The notes: generated from the letters alone by a model not told the origin. A stretch of DNA of 64,000 nucleotides from Acidiluteibacter sp963716125 (GCA_963716125.1 OY970294.1:2976001-3040000); one strand, 5' to 3'; shown: positions 1 through 8,665, numbered from the stretch's first letter. Numbers and translations are program-made.

Positions 1-271
1 GACGACTAGCAATTTTTGGAGCGATATCTCTAAATAATTCAGAAACAGCATCCTTGCTTCTTAAATAACTAAAAACAGTTCTTCTCATGTGAGTAGTATC
101 TTCCTTAGATTTTGTAATCAAGGGTTCTACATAAACTCTTAAAGCTTTTGCTTTTGCCAAAGTGGTGTTAATTCTCTTGTGTTCTATAAGAGAACAAGCC
201 ATATTAGAAAGCATTGCCTTTCTATGTCCACTTTTTCTACTTAAGTGGTTTACCTTTTTACCGTGTCTCAT
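1..271 (-). CDS. rplQ: 50S ribosomal protein L17, partial (C-terminus outside window)
   Basis: The first 90 codons read from the ATG at 271 (MRHGKKVNHLSRKSGHRKAM...) and match the conserved L17 N-terminus, a large-subunit protein near the peptide exit tunnel. The frame is open to the window edge, so the gene is truncated only by the window. It starts 4 bases after the rpoA stop. The last codons of rpoA supply AAGGAG about 8 bases before the ATG, an unusual Shine-Dalgarno-like match for a Bacteroidota gene. It is the last visible gene of the ribosomal supercluster. Confidence 0.95.
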   Translation of the reverse strand, partial: MRHGKKVNHLSRKSGHRKAMLSNMACSLIEHKRINTTLAKAKALRVYVEPLITKSKEDTTHMRRTVFSYLRSKDAVSELFRDIAPKIASR

Positions 272-275
272 TTTA

Positions 276-1268
276 CTACTCCTTATCTAATTTATATTTC
301 GCTACATTCATACCGAAATGAAGACCTTTCTTTTCAACCAATTCGTCTAATTCGGTTAATGATTTCTTTCCAAAGTTTCTAAACTTTAATAAATCGCTCT
401 TGTTAAAAGTAACTAACTCACCTAACGTTTCAACATCTGCAGCCTTCAAACAATTTAAAGCTCTTACAGAAAGATCCATGTCTACCAATTTGTTTTTCAA
501 CAATTGTCTCATATGCAATGAATCCTCATCAAACTCTTCAACAGCAGATTTCTCTTCACTGTCGATAGTAATTTTCTCATCAGAGAACAACATAAAGTGC
601 TGAATTAAAATCTTTGCAGATTCTTTCAAAGCATCTTTAGGATGTATAGAACCATCAGATTGAATAGTCAAAACTAATTTTTCGTAATCAGTTTTTTGTT
701 CTACTCTATAGTTTTCAATGTTATACTTTACATTTTTAATAGGAGTATAAATTGAATCTATAGGAATAACCCCTACAACAGATTCTGGAAATGCATTTTC
801 TTCAGAAGGAACATAACCTCTACCTTTATTGATAGTAATTTCTAATGAAAGCTTCACAGAAGACTCCATATTACAAATTACTAAATCAGGGTTTAATACT
901 TGGAAAGCAGAAGTAAACTTAGCTATATCACCTGCAGAGAACGTATCTTGTCCACCTACATTGATAACTACTTTTTCAGTATCAGTGCCTTCAATTTGTT
1001 GTTTGAATCTTACTTGCTTCAAGTTCAATATAATTGAAGTAACATCTTCAACTACACCTTTTATTGTTGCAAATTCGTGATCTACACCTTCAATTTTAAC
1101 AGAAGTAATTGCGAAACCTTCTAAAGACGAAAGTAAAATTCTTCTGATAGCATTTCCAATTGTAATACCATAACCAGGTTCTAATGGACGAAATTCGAAT
1201 TGACCTTCGAAATCGTTTGCTTCAATCATTATTACTTTGTCAGGCTTTTGAAAATCTAATATTGCCAT
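276..1268 (-). CDS. rpoA: DNA-directed RNA polymerase subunit alpha
   Basis: At 330 residues this is the usual length for alpha. The N-terminal assembly domain (about 1-230) carries EPGYGITIGNAIRRILLSSL, the segment that dimerises and scaffolds beta and beta'. The C-terminal domain (about 250-325) has the helix-hairpin-helix LSVRALNCLKAADVETLGEL and the KFRNFGKKSLTELDELV segment that binds UP elements and activators. It lies between rpsD and rplQ, as in most bacteria, 27 bases after the rpsD stop. The frame is intact. Confidence 0.98.
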   Translation of the reverse strand: MAILDFQKPDKVIMIEANDFEGQFEFRPLEPGYGITIGNAIRRILLSSLEGFAITSVKIEGVDHEFATIKGVVEDVTSIILNLKQVRFKQQIEGTDTEKVVINVGGQDTFSAGDIAKFTSAFQVLNPDLVICNMESSVKLSLEITINKGRGYVPSEENAFPESVVGVIPIDSIYTPIKNVKYNIENYRVEQKTDYEKLVLTIQSDGSIHPKDALKESAKILIQHFMLFSDEKITIDSEEKSAVEEFDEDSLHMRQLLKNKLVDMDLSVRALNCLKAADVETLGELVTFNKSDLLKFRNFGKKSLTELDELVEKKGLHFGMNVAKYKLDKE

Positions 1269-1295
1269 ATCTATTTTTTCTAAGTTTAATAAAGA

Positions 1296-1901
1296 TTACT
1301 TAGAGTAAAGTTCAACGATAAGTTGCTCTTTAATACTTTCAGGAATTTGCTCTCTTTCAGGTGCAGCCATAAACTTACCTTCCATTGTTAGCATTATCCC
1401 ACTCTAACCAATCGTAATTAGTGTTTCTATTTGCAAGTGAGGCTTAATCGTTTCTAAAGATTTAGATTTTTGTCTAACTCCTATAACATCACCTTCTTTT
1501 ACAGAGTATGATGGAATGTTTACAACATCACCATTAACTACAATATGTCTGTGTCCTACTAATTGTCTTGCTCCACTTCTAGAAGTTGAAACACCCATTC
1601 TAAAAACTACATTGTCTAATCTAGACTCACAAAGCATCAACAAGTTTTCACCTGTAATACCTTTCATTCTGTTCGCTTTCTCAAATAAGTTAGCAAATTG
1701 CTTTTCTAATATACCGTAAGTATACTTTGCTTTTTGCTTCTCCATCAACTGAATTGAATATTCAGATTGCTTTCCTCTTCTTTTATTAGGACCATGTTGT
1801 CCAGGAGGATAGTTCTTTTTCTCTAATGCTTTATCAGGACCAAAAATTGGTTCTCTGAATTTTCTTGCAATCTTAGACTTAGGACCTGTATATCTTGCCA
1901 T
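1296..1901 (-). CDS. rpsD: 30S ribosomal protein S4, frame broken by two compensating indels
   Basis: S4 nucleates 30S assembly by binding 16S rRNA. The N-terminal 160 residues and the S4 RNA-binding domain (CESRLDNVVFRMG, RQLVGHRHIVVNG) are intact. After KPHL the printed frame ends at 1404, but the expected tail (ANRNTNYDWLEWDNAN, then MEGKFMAAPEREQIPE and IKEQLIVELYSK) continues to a stop at 1296-1298. One missing base near 1436 and one extra base near 1385 account for this. The restored protein is 201 residues, the family length. Because the two shifts compensate and the tail is perfectly conserved, consensus error is more likely than decay. Confidence 0.9.
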
Positions 1902-1947
1902 TTCTAATTATTATTTTTTCTTCTTTATAAAATATCTAAAGTATAAA

Positions 1948-2334
1948 TTATACTCTTCTTCTTTTAGGAGGACGACATCCATTGTGAGGAACTGGAGTTA
2001 CATCAATTATTTCTGATACTTCAATACCTGCATTATGGATAGTTCTAATAGCAGATTCTCTACCTGCACCAGGACCTTTAACATAAACTTTCACTTTTCT
2101 TAATCCTGCTTCAAAAGCTACTTTAGAACAATCTTGTGCAGCCATTTGTGCCGCATAAGGAGTATTCTTTTTTGAACCCTTGAATCCCATCTTACCAGAA
2201 CTTGCCCAAGATATAACTTGTCCAGTTCCATTAGTAAGTGAAATTATAATGTTATTAAAAGTTGCATGTATGTGCGCTTGACCTACAGCTTCAACTTTAA
2301 CAACTCTTTTCTTTTTCGCAGTCGATTTTGCCAT
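1948..2334 (-). CDS. rpsK: 30S ribosomal protein S11
   Basis: This 128-residue protein contains the S11 core (AHIHATFNNIIISLTNGTGQ, WASSGKMGFKGSKKNTPYAA, GAGRESAIRTI) and the basic C-terminus PVPHNGCRPPKRRRV. S11 forms part of the 30S platform near the mRNA exit with S7 and S18. It sits between rpsM and rpsD with short gaps, in the standard alpha-operon order. The frame is intact. Confidence 0.98.
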   Translation of the reverse strand: MAKSTAKKKRVVKVEAVGQAHIHATFNNIIISLTNGTGQVISWASSGKMGFKGSKKNTPYAAQMAAQDCSKVAFEAGLRKVKVYVKGPGAGRESAIRTIHNAGIEVSEIIDVTPVPHNGCRPPKRRRV

Positions 2335-2354
2335 CTTCTATACTTTATTTACTA

Positions 2355-2732
2355 TTATTTAGTAGCCTTCTTTTTGTTTGCAACTGTTTTCTTCTTACCT
2401 TTTCTTGTTCGAGCATTGTTTTTTGTCTTTTGCCCTCTCAACGGTAAACCAGATCTGTGTCTAACACCACGATAGCAGCCAATATCCATTAATCGCTTAA
2501 TGTTCAATTGAGTTTCTGATCTTAAAGCGCCTTCCACTTTAATACTATCATTAATAATCTTTCTTATTGCTGAAAGTTCATCATCATTCCATTCTTCCAC
2601 TTTAGTATTATAATCTACTTTAGCTTCTGTTAAAATGTTTTGGGCTGTCTTACGACCTATCCCATAAATGTAAGTTAAACCGATTTCACCTCTTTTGTTC
2701 TTCGGCAAATCTATACCTGCTATCCTAGCCAT
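2355..2732 (-). CDS. rpsM: 30S ribosomal protein S13
   Basis: This 125-residue protein has the S13 signature ARIAGIDLPKNKRGEIGLTY at its start and a helix-two-turn-helix core ending in RGVRHRSGLPLRGQKTK. The Lys-rich C-terminus reaches toward the P-site tRNA. S13 lies in the 30S head and contributes to the B1 bridges. The neighbours rpmJ and rpsK give the standard order. Confidence 0.98.
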   Translation of the reverse strand: MARIAGIDLPKNKRGEIGLTYIYGIGRKTAQNILTEAKVDYNTKVEEWNDDELSAIRKIINDSIKVEGALRSETQLNIKRLMDIGCYRGVRHRSGLPLRGQKTKNNARTRKGKKKTVANKKKATK

Positions 2733-2757
2733 ATATGCTTAATTTATTCTTTTAATA

Positions 2758-2874
2758 TTATCCTTGTCTTTGTTTAAACTTAGGGTTTTTTTTGTTGATT
2801 ACGTATAATCTACCTTTTCGTCTAACAATCTTGCATTCAGCACTTCTCTTCTTAATTGATGCTCTTACTTTCAT
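2758..2874 (-). CDS. rpmJ: 50S ribosomal protein L36, zinc-free form (38 aa)
   Basis: A short ORF reads MKVRASIKKRSAECKIVRRK and ends VINKKNPKFKQRQG, an unmistakable L36 of 38 residues. Only one cysteine (C14) remains where zinc-binding L36 proteins have a CxxC pair plus a further Cys and His. This is therefore a C-minus form that would not bind zinc. It sits between infA and rpsM. A strong promoter-like -7 element (TAACTTTG) lies 23 bases upstream of the ATG. Confidence 0.95.
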   Translation of the reverse strand: MKVRASIKKRSAECKIVRRKGRLYVINKKNPKFKQRQG

Positions 2875-2896
2875 ATTTTTACCTTTTTTCGGGGCG

Positions 2897-2904
2897 CAAA
2901 GTTA
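2897..2904 (-). promoter_or_regulatory. Putative internal promoter -7 element (TAACTTTG) ahead of rpmJ
   Basis: On the minus strand TAACTTTGCG matches the Bacteroidota -7 consensus TAnnTTTG exactly. It lies in the 44-base gap between infA and rpmJ, one of the larger gaps inside the cluster. No good TTTG -33 box stands at 17-21 bases, so strength is uncertain. It would start an rpmJ-rpsM-rpsK-rpsD-rpoA-rplQ transcript separately from the upstream genes. Confidence 0.55.
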
Positions 2905-2918
2905 TGATTTTTATTTTA

Positions 2919-3137
2919 TTATTTATACCTATAGCTAATTCTTCCTTTAGATAAATCGTAAGGAGACATTTCTACCTTCACTTTATCACCAGGCAATAAC
3001 TTGATGTAGTGCATGCGCATTTTGCCCGAAATATGCGCAATTATCTCATGCCCATTCTCTAACTCTACGCGAAACATCGCGTTAGATAATGCTTCCACAA
3101 TTACTCCATCTTGTTCTATTGACTTTTGTTTAGCCAT
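2919..3137 (-). CDS. infA: Translation initiation factor IF-1
   Basis: This 72-residue protein is a single OB-fold. The IF-1 signature segments are EALSNAMFRVELENGHEIIA, HISGKMRMHYIKLLPGDKV and the C-terminal DLSKGRISYRYK. IF-1 occupies the A site during initiation and helps IF-2 and IF-3. It lies 7 bases after the stop of map, so the two are probably co-transcribed. Confidence 0.98.
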   Translation of the reverse strand: MAKQKSIEQDGVIVEALSNAMFRVELENGHEIIAHISGKMRMHYIKLLPGDKVKVEMSPYDLSKGRISYRYK

Positions 3138-3144
3138 AAATTTT

Positions 3145-3924
3145 TTATTTCTTCTTTTTTAATACTTCTTCAATAAATTCGTGTGTTGACAAAATTTCTG
3201 CTTTTCCTTTCCTTACTACCACATCATGTTCAAAATGTGCAGAAGGTAATCCGTCCACAGTAACAATTGTCCAACCATCCTTATCTTGTCTTACTTGACG
3301 CTTGCCCATATTAATCATAGGTTCAATCGCTATAACAAGCCCTTCTTTAAGAACTGTACCAGAACCTCTTCTTCCATAATTTGGAACTTCAGGAGCTTCA
3401 TGTAATTTCCTTCCCAATCCATGCCCTACCAATTCTCTCACTACTCCGTAGCCATTATTTTCAGCATGACTTTGAACAGCAAAACCAATATCACCTATTC
3501 TATTTCCTGCTACTGCAGAGTCAATTCCTAGTTGCAAACATTCTTTAGTAGTTTGCAATAACTTTTTAATTTCGCTACTTACTTCACCTACTTCAAAGGT
3601 GTAGGCTACATCACCATAAAACCCATTCATTAGAACACCGCAATCAACAGATATAATATCTCCATCTTTTAATGCCTTTTTTTTAGGTAAGCCATGTACC
3701 ACCTCTGCATTAACAGAAGTTAAAAGTGTACTGGGACAATCATACAACCCTTTAAAACCAGGAATTGCACCGTTATCGCGTATATACTCTTCTGCCATAG
3801 CATCTAATTCAGCAGGAATAACTCCAGGAACTATCAACTTAGCAACTTCTGCTAAAGTTTTACCAACAAGTAAAGAACTTAATCTTATTAATTCAATTTC
3901 TTCTTCTGTCTTTAAGTAGACCAT
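3145..3924 (-). CDS. map: Type I methionine aminopeptidase
   Basis: This enzyme removes the initiator Met from nascent proteins. The 259-residue protein has the metallopeptidase fold with metal ligands in SVDCGVLMNGFYGDVAYTF, the His in ELVGHGLGRKLHEAP, and the downstream Glu residues in AIEPMINMG and HFEHDVVV. I chose the ATG at 3924; a GTG one codon upstream overlaps the secY stop and would add one residue. The position between secY and infA is common. Confidence 0.96.
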   Translation of the reverse strand: MVYLKTEEEIELIRLSSLLVGKTLAEVAKLIVPGVIPAELDAMAEEYIRDNGAIPGFKGLYDCPSTLLTSVNAEVVHGLPKKKALKDGDIISVDCGVLMNGFYGDVAYTFEVGEVSSEIKKLLQTTKECLQLGIDSAVAGNRIGDIGFAVQSHAENNGYGVVRELVGHGLGRKLHEAPEVPNYGRRGSGTVLKEGLVIAIEPMINMGKRQVRQDKDGWTIVTVDGLPSAHFEHDVVVRKGKAEILSTHEFIEEVLKKKK

Positions 3925-3926
3925 CA

Positions 3927-5267
3927 CTAACCCGCCATATTTATGCTAGATCGTCCTTTAATTCTTCCGGACTTCATCAAGCCATCATAATGTCTCATTA
4001 ACAAATGACTTTCTATTTGCTGCAGTGTATCTAAAATTACACCTACTAAAATCAACAATGAAGTACCTCCAAAAAATTGAGCAAATTGTGCATTCACTCC
4101 AAATATTCCGGCAAAAGCAGGTAATATTGCTACAATAGCCAAGAAAATAGATCCAGGTAAAGTAATTCTTGAAAGTACATTATCTAAAAATTCTGCAGTT
4201 CTTTTCCCAGGTTTAACACCAGGAATAAACCCTCCATTCTTTTTCATTTCATCCGCCATTTGGTTAGGATTAACCGTAACTGCAGTGTAGAAATAAGTAA
4301 ATGCAATAATCATTAAAGCAAAGGTAAAATTATACCAAAAGCCTGTATAATCACTGAAAGCAGCTGCTACACCAGACAATGAGTCTGAGCTAGCGAATCC
4401 TGCTAAAGTAATCGGAATAAACATAATAGCTTGAGCAAAGATAATTGGCATTACACCAGCAGCATTCACTTTTAAAGGAATATACTGTCTTACTCCACCA
4501 TATTGTTTGTTACCCACAATTCTTTTGGCATATTGCACAGGAACCCTTCGGGTACCTTGCACAAGTAGAATTGTACCTATGACTATAATAAGGAGCAGCA
4601 CTAGTTCTACTAATAAAATAACTAATCCACCATCTTTTAATCTTGAAGCAAATTCAGCAACAAAAGCAAAAGGAAGATTAGCAATAATACCTATCATAAT
4701 AATTAATGAAATACCATTTCCTATACCTTTCTCAGTAATTCTTTCACCTAACCACATTACGAACATGGTACCTGTAATCAAAATCACAACTGTAGTAATC
4801 CACCAAAAGATAGTATCAGGTCTAACCATAGCACCGCTTCCTGTAAATTCAGGTATTTGAGATGCTATATAACCAGGAGCTTGAAAACCAACTATCGCAA
4901 TAGTTAATACCCTTGTAATCTGATTAATTGTTCTTCTACCACTCTCACCTTCTTTCTGTAATTTCTGGAAATAAGGGATCGCCATTCCTAACAACTGAAC
5001 CACAATGGATGCTGAAATGTAGGGCATAATACCTAATGCAAAAATGGATGCTCTCGAGAAGGCTCCACCAGCAAATAAATCTAATAATCCAGCAATTCCA
5101 CCACCAGCACCGCTATTTGCAACTTGCAAAGCTTCAGAATCTACACCAGGTAGAACTATATAAGAACCTAATCTGTATATCAATAGAAAACCTAGAGTAT
5201 TAAAAATTCTTACTCTAAGATCTTCAATCTTGAAAATATTTTGTATTGTTTCGAGGAATCGCTTCAT
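3927..5267 (-). CDS. secY: Preprotein translocase subunit SecY
   Basis: At 446 residues with about ten hydrophobic segments, this is the pore-forming subunit of the SecYEG channel in the inner membrane. Recognisable parts are the N-terminal RVRIFNTLGFLLIYRLGSYI, the plug region near LLDLFAGGAFSRASIFALGI, and cytoplasmic loop motifs such as GERITEKGIGNGISLIIMIG and VTVNPNQMADEMKKNGGFIP. The stop nearly touches the map start. The neighbours rplO and map fit the spc-operon order. Confidence 0.98.
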   Translation of the reverse strand: MKRFLETIQNIFKIEDLRVRIFNTLGFLLIYRLGSYIVLPGVDSEALQVANSGAGGGIAGLLDLFAGGAFSRASIFALGIMPYISASIVVQLLGMAIPYFQKLQKEGESGRRTINQITRVLTIAIVGFQAPGYIASQIPEFTGSGAMVRPDTIFWWITTVVILITGTMFVMWLGERITEKGIGNGISLIIMIGIIANLPFAFVAEFASRLKDGGLVILLVELVLLLIIVIGTILLVQGTRRVPVQYAKRIVGNKQYGGVRQYIPLKVNAAGVMPIIFAQAIMFIPITLAGFASSDSLSGVAAAFSDYTGFWYNFTFALMIIAFTYFYTAVTVNPNQMADEMKKNGGFIPGVKPGKRTAEFLDNVLSRITLPGSIFLAIVAILPAFAGIFGVNAQFAQFFGGTSLLILVGVILDTLQQIESHLLMRHYDGLMKSGRIKGRSSINMAG

Positions 5268-5275
5268 TTTTGATC

Positions 5276-5725
5276 TTAAATTACTTCGGCTTTACCACCT
5301 TTAGTTTCAATTGCTTCTTTAGCTGTTTTAGAGAAAGCGTGAGCGTGAACTTCAACACTTGCATCCAAAGTACCTCTACCTAGAATTTTTACTAAACTAT
5401 TTTTTGAGGCGAAACCGCTTTCAATAAATGTATCTAAATCTATTTTAGATAATTTTTTATTATCTACGATTAATTGTACTGTATCCAAATTAACACCAAC
5501 GTATTCTTTTCTGTTGATATTGGTAAAACCAAATTTTGGAACTCGTCTTTGAAGAGGCATTTGACCACCTTCAAAACCTACTTTCTTAGAATAACCAGAT
5601 CTTGATTTAGCACCTTTATGGCCTCTAGTAGATGTACGTCCTTTTCCTGAACCAATACCTCTACCTATTCTAACTTTCGCATTTTTATTTGAACCTTCTG
5701 CAGGTGTAAGATTACTTAAATCCAT
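5276..5725 (-). CDS. rplO: 50S ribosomal protein L15
   Basis: This 149-residue protein carries the glycine- and arginine-rich L15 N-terminus (DLSNLTPAEGSNKNAKVRIG, RGHKGAKSRSGYSKKVGFEG) and the globular C-terminal half ending KAEVI. L15 is a late-assembling 50S protein. The stop lies 8 bases before secY. The frame is intact. Confidence 0.97.
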   Translation of the reverse strand: MDLSNLTPAEGSNKNAKVRIGRGIGSGKGRTSTRGHKGAKSRSGYSKKVGFEGGQMPLQRRVPKFGFTNINRKEYVGVNLDTVQLIVDNKKLSKIDLDTFIESGFASKNSLVKILGRGTLDASVEVHAHAFSKTAKEAIETKGGKAEVI

Positions 5726-5738
5726 TTCAAAAATATTT

Positions 5739-5918
5739 TTAAATCTCTTCTACAGAGACTAGGTGTTTTACTTTATTAACCATTCCTAAAACTTGAGGAG
5801 ATCCTTCAACTTCTACAGATTGATTATTTTTTCTTAATCCCAAAGCAGCTAAAGTCCTTTTTTGTCTTTCAGGTCTTCCTATTTTGCTTCTCACTTGAGT
5901 GATTTTAATTTTGCTCAT
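5739..5918 (-). CDS. rpmD: 50S ribosomal protein L30
   Basis: L30 is a 59-residue protein starting MSKIKITQVRSKIGRPERQK and ending VKHLVSVEEI. I chose the ATG at 5918 because family members begin with this M-S/A-K-I/L-K pattern; a start three codons further up would almost touch rpsE. It stands between rpsE and rplO as usual. Confidence 0.95.
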   Translation of the reverse strand: MSKIKITQVRSKIGRPERQKRTLAALGLRKNNQSVEVEGSPQVLGMVNKVKHLVSVEEI

Positions 5919-5929
5919 CTTTATCAAAA

Positions 5930-6448
5930 TTATCCGTTAAATACCGTATTCAAATCAACACCTCTATGCTTAGCTACTGTGTAAGCATCTCTCATTGTTG
6001 CCAAAGCTCCAATTGTAGCTTTTACCACGTTATGAGGATTTGATGATCCTTTAGATTTTGCTAATACATCAGTAATTCCAACACTTTCTAAAACTGCACG
6101 CATTGCACCACCAGCTATTACACCAGTACCATGTGCTGCAGGCTTCAAAAATATCTGAGCTCCACTATATTTACCATACTGTTCGTGAGGAACTGTTCCA
6201 TTCACGATAGGCACTTTGATTAAGTTTTTCTTGGCATCGTCAATTCCTTTAGCGATTGCCTCAGTAACTTCGTTTGCTTTTCCTAATCCGTGTCCAACTA
6301 CTCCATTTTCATTTCCAACAACAACGATTGCTGAAAAACTAAAGTGTCTTCCCCCTTTGGTTACCTTAGTAACTCTCTGAATTCCTACAAGCTTATCTTT
6401 TAGTTCAATTTCGCTTGATTTAACTCTTTTCGTATTTGCGTTTGCCAT
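5930..6448 (-). CDS. rpsE: 30S ribosomal protein S5
   Basis: The 172-residue protein has the N-terminal double-stranded RNA-binding domain (VTKVTKGGRHFSFSAIVVVG, GHGLGKANEVTEAI) and the C-terminal S5 domain (PAAHGTGVIAGGAMRAVLES, GSSNPHNVVKATIGAL). S5 helps control decoding accuracy and mRNA helicase activity at the entry channel. The frame is intact. Confidence 0.98.
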   Translation of the reverse strand: MANANTKRVKSSEIELKDKLVGIQRVTKVTKGGRHFSFSAIVVVGNENGVVGHGLGKANEVTEAIAKGIDDAKKNLIKVPIVNGTVPHEQYGKYSGAQIFLKPAAHGTGVIAGGAMRAVLESVGITDVLAKSKGSSNPHNVVKATIGALATMRDAYTVAKHRGVDLNTVFNG

Positions 6449-6471
6449 AATCTAATCTTCTATAATTTGAA

Positions 6472-6828
6472 TTAAAAGTTCAAGCCACCTTCACGTGCAC
6501 CTTCTGCTAATGATTTAATTCTACCGTGGTATAAATAACCATTTCTATCAAAACTTACCGTTTCAATACCAGCAGCTTTAGCTCTAGTTGCAGCTGTCTT
6601 CCCAACTAAGGTCGCTTTCTCAACTTTATTAGATTTTGCTTTAGCTAAATCTGCTTCTGCTGATGAGCATGTCAATAAGGTTGCGCCTGAAACATCATCA
6701 ATAAACTGAACATAAATTTCTTTATTACTTCTGAATACTGACATTCTTGGTCTTTCAGCTGTGCCTTTGATGACCTTTCTAACTCTTCGTTTAATTCGAA
6801 TTCTTCTATCTTTCTTTGATAAAGCCAT
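6472..6828 (-). CDS. rplR: 50S ribosomal protein L18
   Basis: At 118 residues it has the typical L18 segments RIKRRVRKVIKGTAERPRMS, FRSNKEIYVQFIDDVSG and the end GRIKSLAEGAREGGLNF. L18 binds 5S rRNA with L5 and L25. Gene order rplF-rplR-rpsE is standard. Confidence 0.97.
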   Translation of the reverse strand: MALSKKDRRIRIKRRVRKVIKGTAERPRMSVFRSNKEIYVQFIDDVSGATLLTCSSAEADLAKAKSNKVEKATLVGKTAATRAKAAGIETVSFDRNGYLYHGRIKSLAEGAREGGLNF

Positions 6829-6837
6829 AATGTGTTA

Positions 6838-7392
6838 TTATTTAGCTGCTGATTTACCAGCTTTTCTTCTTAATTGTTCACCTTTAAATTTAATACCTTT
6901 TCCTTTATATGGTTCAGGTTTTCTTAGAGATCTAATTTTAGCTGCAACCTGTCCAATTAATTGCTTGTCATAAGACTCTAAAATAATCATTGGATTTTTT
7001 CCTCTTTCAGTTTCAGTTTTAACATTTACTTCAGATGGAATCTCAAAAACAATGTTGTGAGAAAAACCTAATGACAATTCTAAATTTTGACCCGTGTTTG
7101 CTGCTCTATAACCAACACCTACTAACTCTTGTTCAACTTTATAACCTTCAGTAACACCAAAAACCATATTGCTAATCAATGATCTGTACAAACCGTGCAT
7201 TGCCTTGTGAGGCTTTTGCTCAGTATGCCTTTTTAATTCTACCTGATCTTCCAATACTTCTATTGAAATTGCAGGGTCTACTTGCTGTGTTAAAACTCCT
7301 TTAGGGCCTTTAACTGTAACCAAATTCTTATCTGAAACAGTAATTTCTACACCTTTAGTGATTTTAACTGGAGCCTTTCCTATTCGTGACAT
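6838..7392 (-). CDS. rplF: 50S ribosomal protein L6
   Basis: This 184-residue protein starts MSRIGKAPVKITKGVEI. It contains two L6 domains, with GLYRSLISNMVFGVTEGYKV at the domain border and the signature PEPYKGKGIKFKGEQLRRKA near the C-terminus. L6 lies near the sarcin-ricin loop and supports translation-factor binding. The frame is intact. Confidence 0.98.
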   Translation of the reverse strand: MSRIGKAPVKITKGVEITVSDKNLVTVKGPKGVLTQQVDPAISIEVLEDQVELKRHTEQKPHKAMHGLYRSLISNMVFGVTEGYKVEQELVGVGYRAANTGQNLELSLGFSHNIVFEIPSEVNVKTETERGKNPMIILESYDKQLIGQVAAKIRSLRKPEPYKGKGIKFKGEQLRRKAGKSAAK

Positions 7393-7412
7393 AACTTATC
7401 TAGTTTCTTAAA

Positions 7413-7811
7413 TTAGTAAACGTAACATAATACTTCACCACCTACTTTATGAGTCTTAGCCTCTTTATCGGTCATTACACCTTTAGAAGTAGATAGAATT
7501 GCAACACCTAATCCGTTAATTACACGTGGTAAATTATCAGATTGAGCATACTTACGCAAACCTGGCTTACTAATTCTTGTTAAATTCTTAATCGCTGATT
7601 CTTTTGAAACAGGATGATACTTCAATGCAATTTTAATATTACCTTGAGTATTTACACCTTCTTCAAATTTATAATTCAAAATATAACCTTTTGAATGAAG
7701 AATCTTTGTAATTTCTTTTTTTAAGTTAGAAGCAGGTATATCTACTACTCTATGTTTAGCAGCAACTGCATTTCTAACTCTTGTCAAATAATCTGATATT
7801 GGATCTGTCAT
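7413..7811 (-). CDS. rpsH: 30S ribosomal protein S8
   Basis: This 132-residue protein begins MTDPISDYLTRVRNAVAAKH and ends with the S8 motif GVAILSTSKGVMTDKEAKTH followed by KVGGEVLCYVY. S8 is a primary 16S rRNA binder and, in enteric bacteria, represses the spc operon. Whether it does so here cannot be told from the sequence. Confidence 0.98.
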   Translation of the reverse strand: MTDPISDYLTRVRNAVAAKHRVVDIPASNLKKEITKILHSKGYILNYKFEEGVNTQGNIKIALKYHPVSKESAIKNLTRISKPGLRKYAQSDNLPRVINGLGVAILSTSKGVMTDKEAKTHKVGGEVLCYVY

Positions 7812-7830
7812 CTTTTAATCTATTACTATA

Positions 7831-8100
7831 TTACCAACTAGCCTTTGTTACACCAGGAATCAATCCAAATGATGCCATTTCTCTAAATTTCACTCTTGAA
7901 ACTCCGAATTGACGCATATAACCTTTTGGTCTTCCAGTCAACATACATCTATTGTGTAGTCTTACTGCTGAAGAATTCTTAGGTAATTTTTGTAATGCTT
8001 CCCAGTCTCCTGCTGCTTTTAAAGCTGCTCTCTTCTCGGCATATTTTTCAACCAGTCTTTGTCTTTTTCTTTCTCTGGCTTTCATTGATTCCTTTGCCAT
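7831..8100 (-). CDS. rpsN: 30S ribosomal protein S14, zinc-free form
   Basis: The 89-residue length and the end GRPKGYMRQFGVSRVKFREM, then ASFGLIPGVTKASW, mark the long C-minus S14 type. There is only one Cys (in HNRCMLTGRP) and no CxxC pairs, so it would not carry zinc. It lies 4 bases upstream of the rplE stop in the standard L5-S14-S8 order. Confidence 0.97.
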   Translation of the reverse strand: MAKESMKARERKRQRLVEKYAEKRAALKAAGDWEALQKLPKNSSAVRLHNRCMLTGRPKGYMRQFGVSRVKFREMASFGLIPGVTKASW

Positions 8101-8104
8101 ATCT

Positions 8105-8665
8105 TTATCCTTTAGTTGTTTTCATAAATGGTAAACCAAACTCTTTCAATAAAGCTTTTGCTTCATCATTTGTTTCAGCAGTAGTAACAAATGTAATGTC
8201 CATACCACCAATATTATTTACTTTATCAATATCTATTTCAGGGAAAATGATTTGCTCTTTAATACCTAAAGTATAATTTCCTTTTCCGTCAAAGCCTTTA
8301 TTGTTAATTCCTTTAAAATCTCTAGTTCTTGGAAGAGAAACAGCAATAAAACGATCTAAAAATTCAAACATTCTATCTCCTCTTAGAGTAACCTTTACTC
8401 CAACAGGCATACCTTTTCTCAATTTAAAATTTGAGATATCCTTCTTTGAAAAGGTAGCGATTGCTTTTTGACCTGTAATAGTTGACATCTCTTGTACAGC
8501 ATTGTCAATTAATTTTTTATCGGCTACTGCTTTACCAACTCCTTGATTTAAACAAATCTTAGTTAATTTAGGAATTTGCATTACACTTTTGTAATCAAAT
8601 TGCTTCATCAAGTTGTCTTTTATTGACTCCTTGTATTGTTCTTTTAGTCTAGGTGAATAGTTCAT
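8105..8665 (-). CDS. rplE: 50S ribosomal protein L5
   Basis: At 186 residues it has the L5 segments YKSVMQIPKLTKICLNQGVG, FKLRKGMPVGVKVTLRG and GGMDITFVTTAETNDEAKAL. L5 binds 5S rRNA and contacts the P-site tRNA. The start overlaps the rplX stop by one base, which suggests translational coupling. Confidence 0.98.
   Translation of the reverse strand: MNYSPRLKEQYKESIKDNLMKQFDYKSVMQIPKLTKICLNQGVGKAVADKKLIDNAVQEMSTITGQKAIATFSKKDISNFKLRKGMPVGVKVTLRGDRMFEFLDRFIAVSLPRTRDFKGINNKGFDGKGNYTLGIKEQIIFPEIDIDKVNNIGGMDITFVTTAETNDEAKALLKEFGLPFMKTTKG

Noticed and set aside
1404..1901. A 165-residue S4 ending in ETLITIG
   Set aside because: The conserved C-terminal tail continues in the next frames to 1296 with two compensating indels, so the short form is an artefact.
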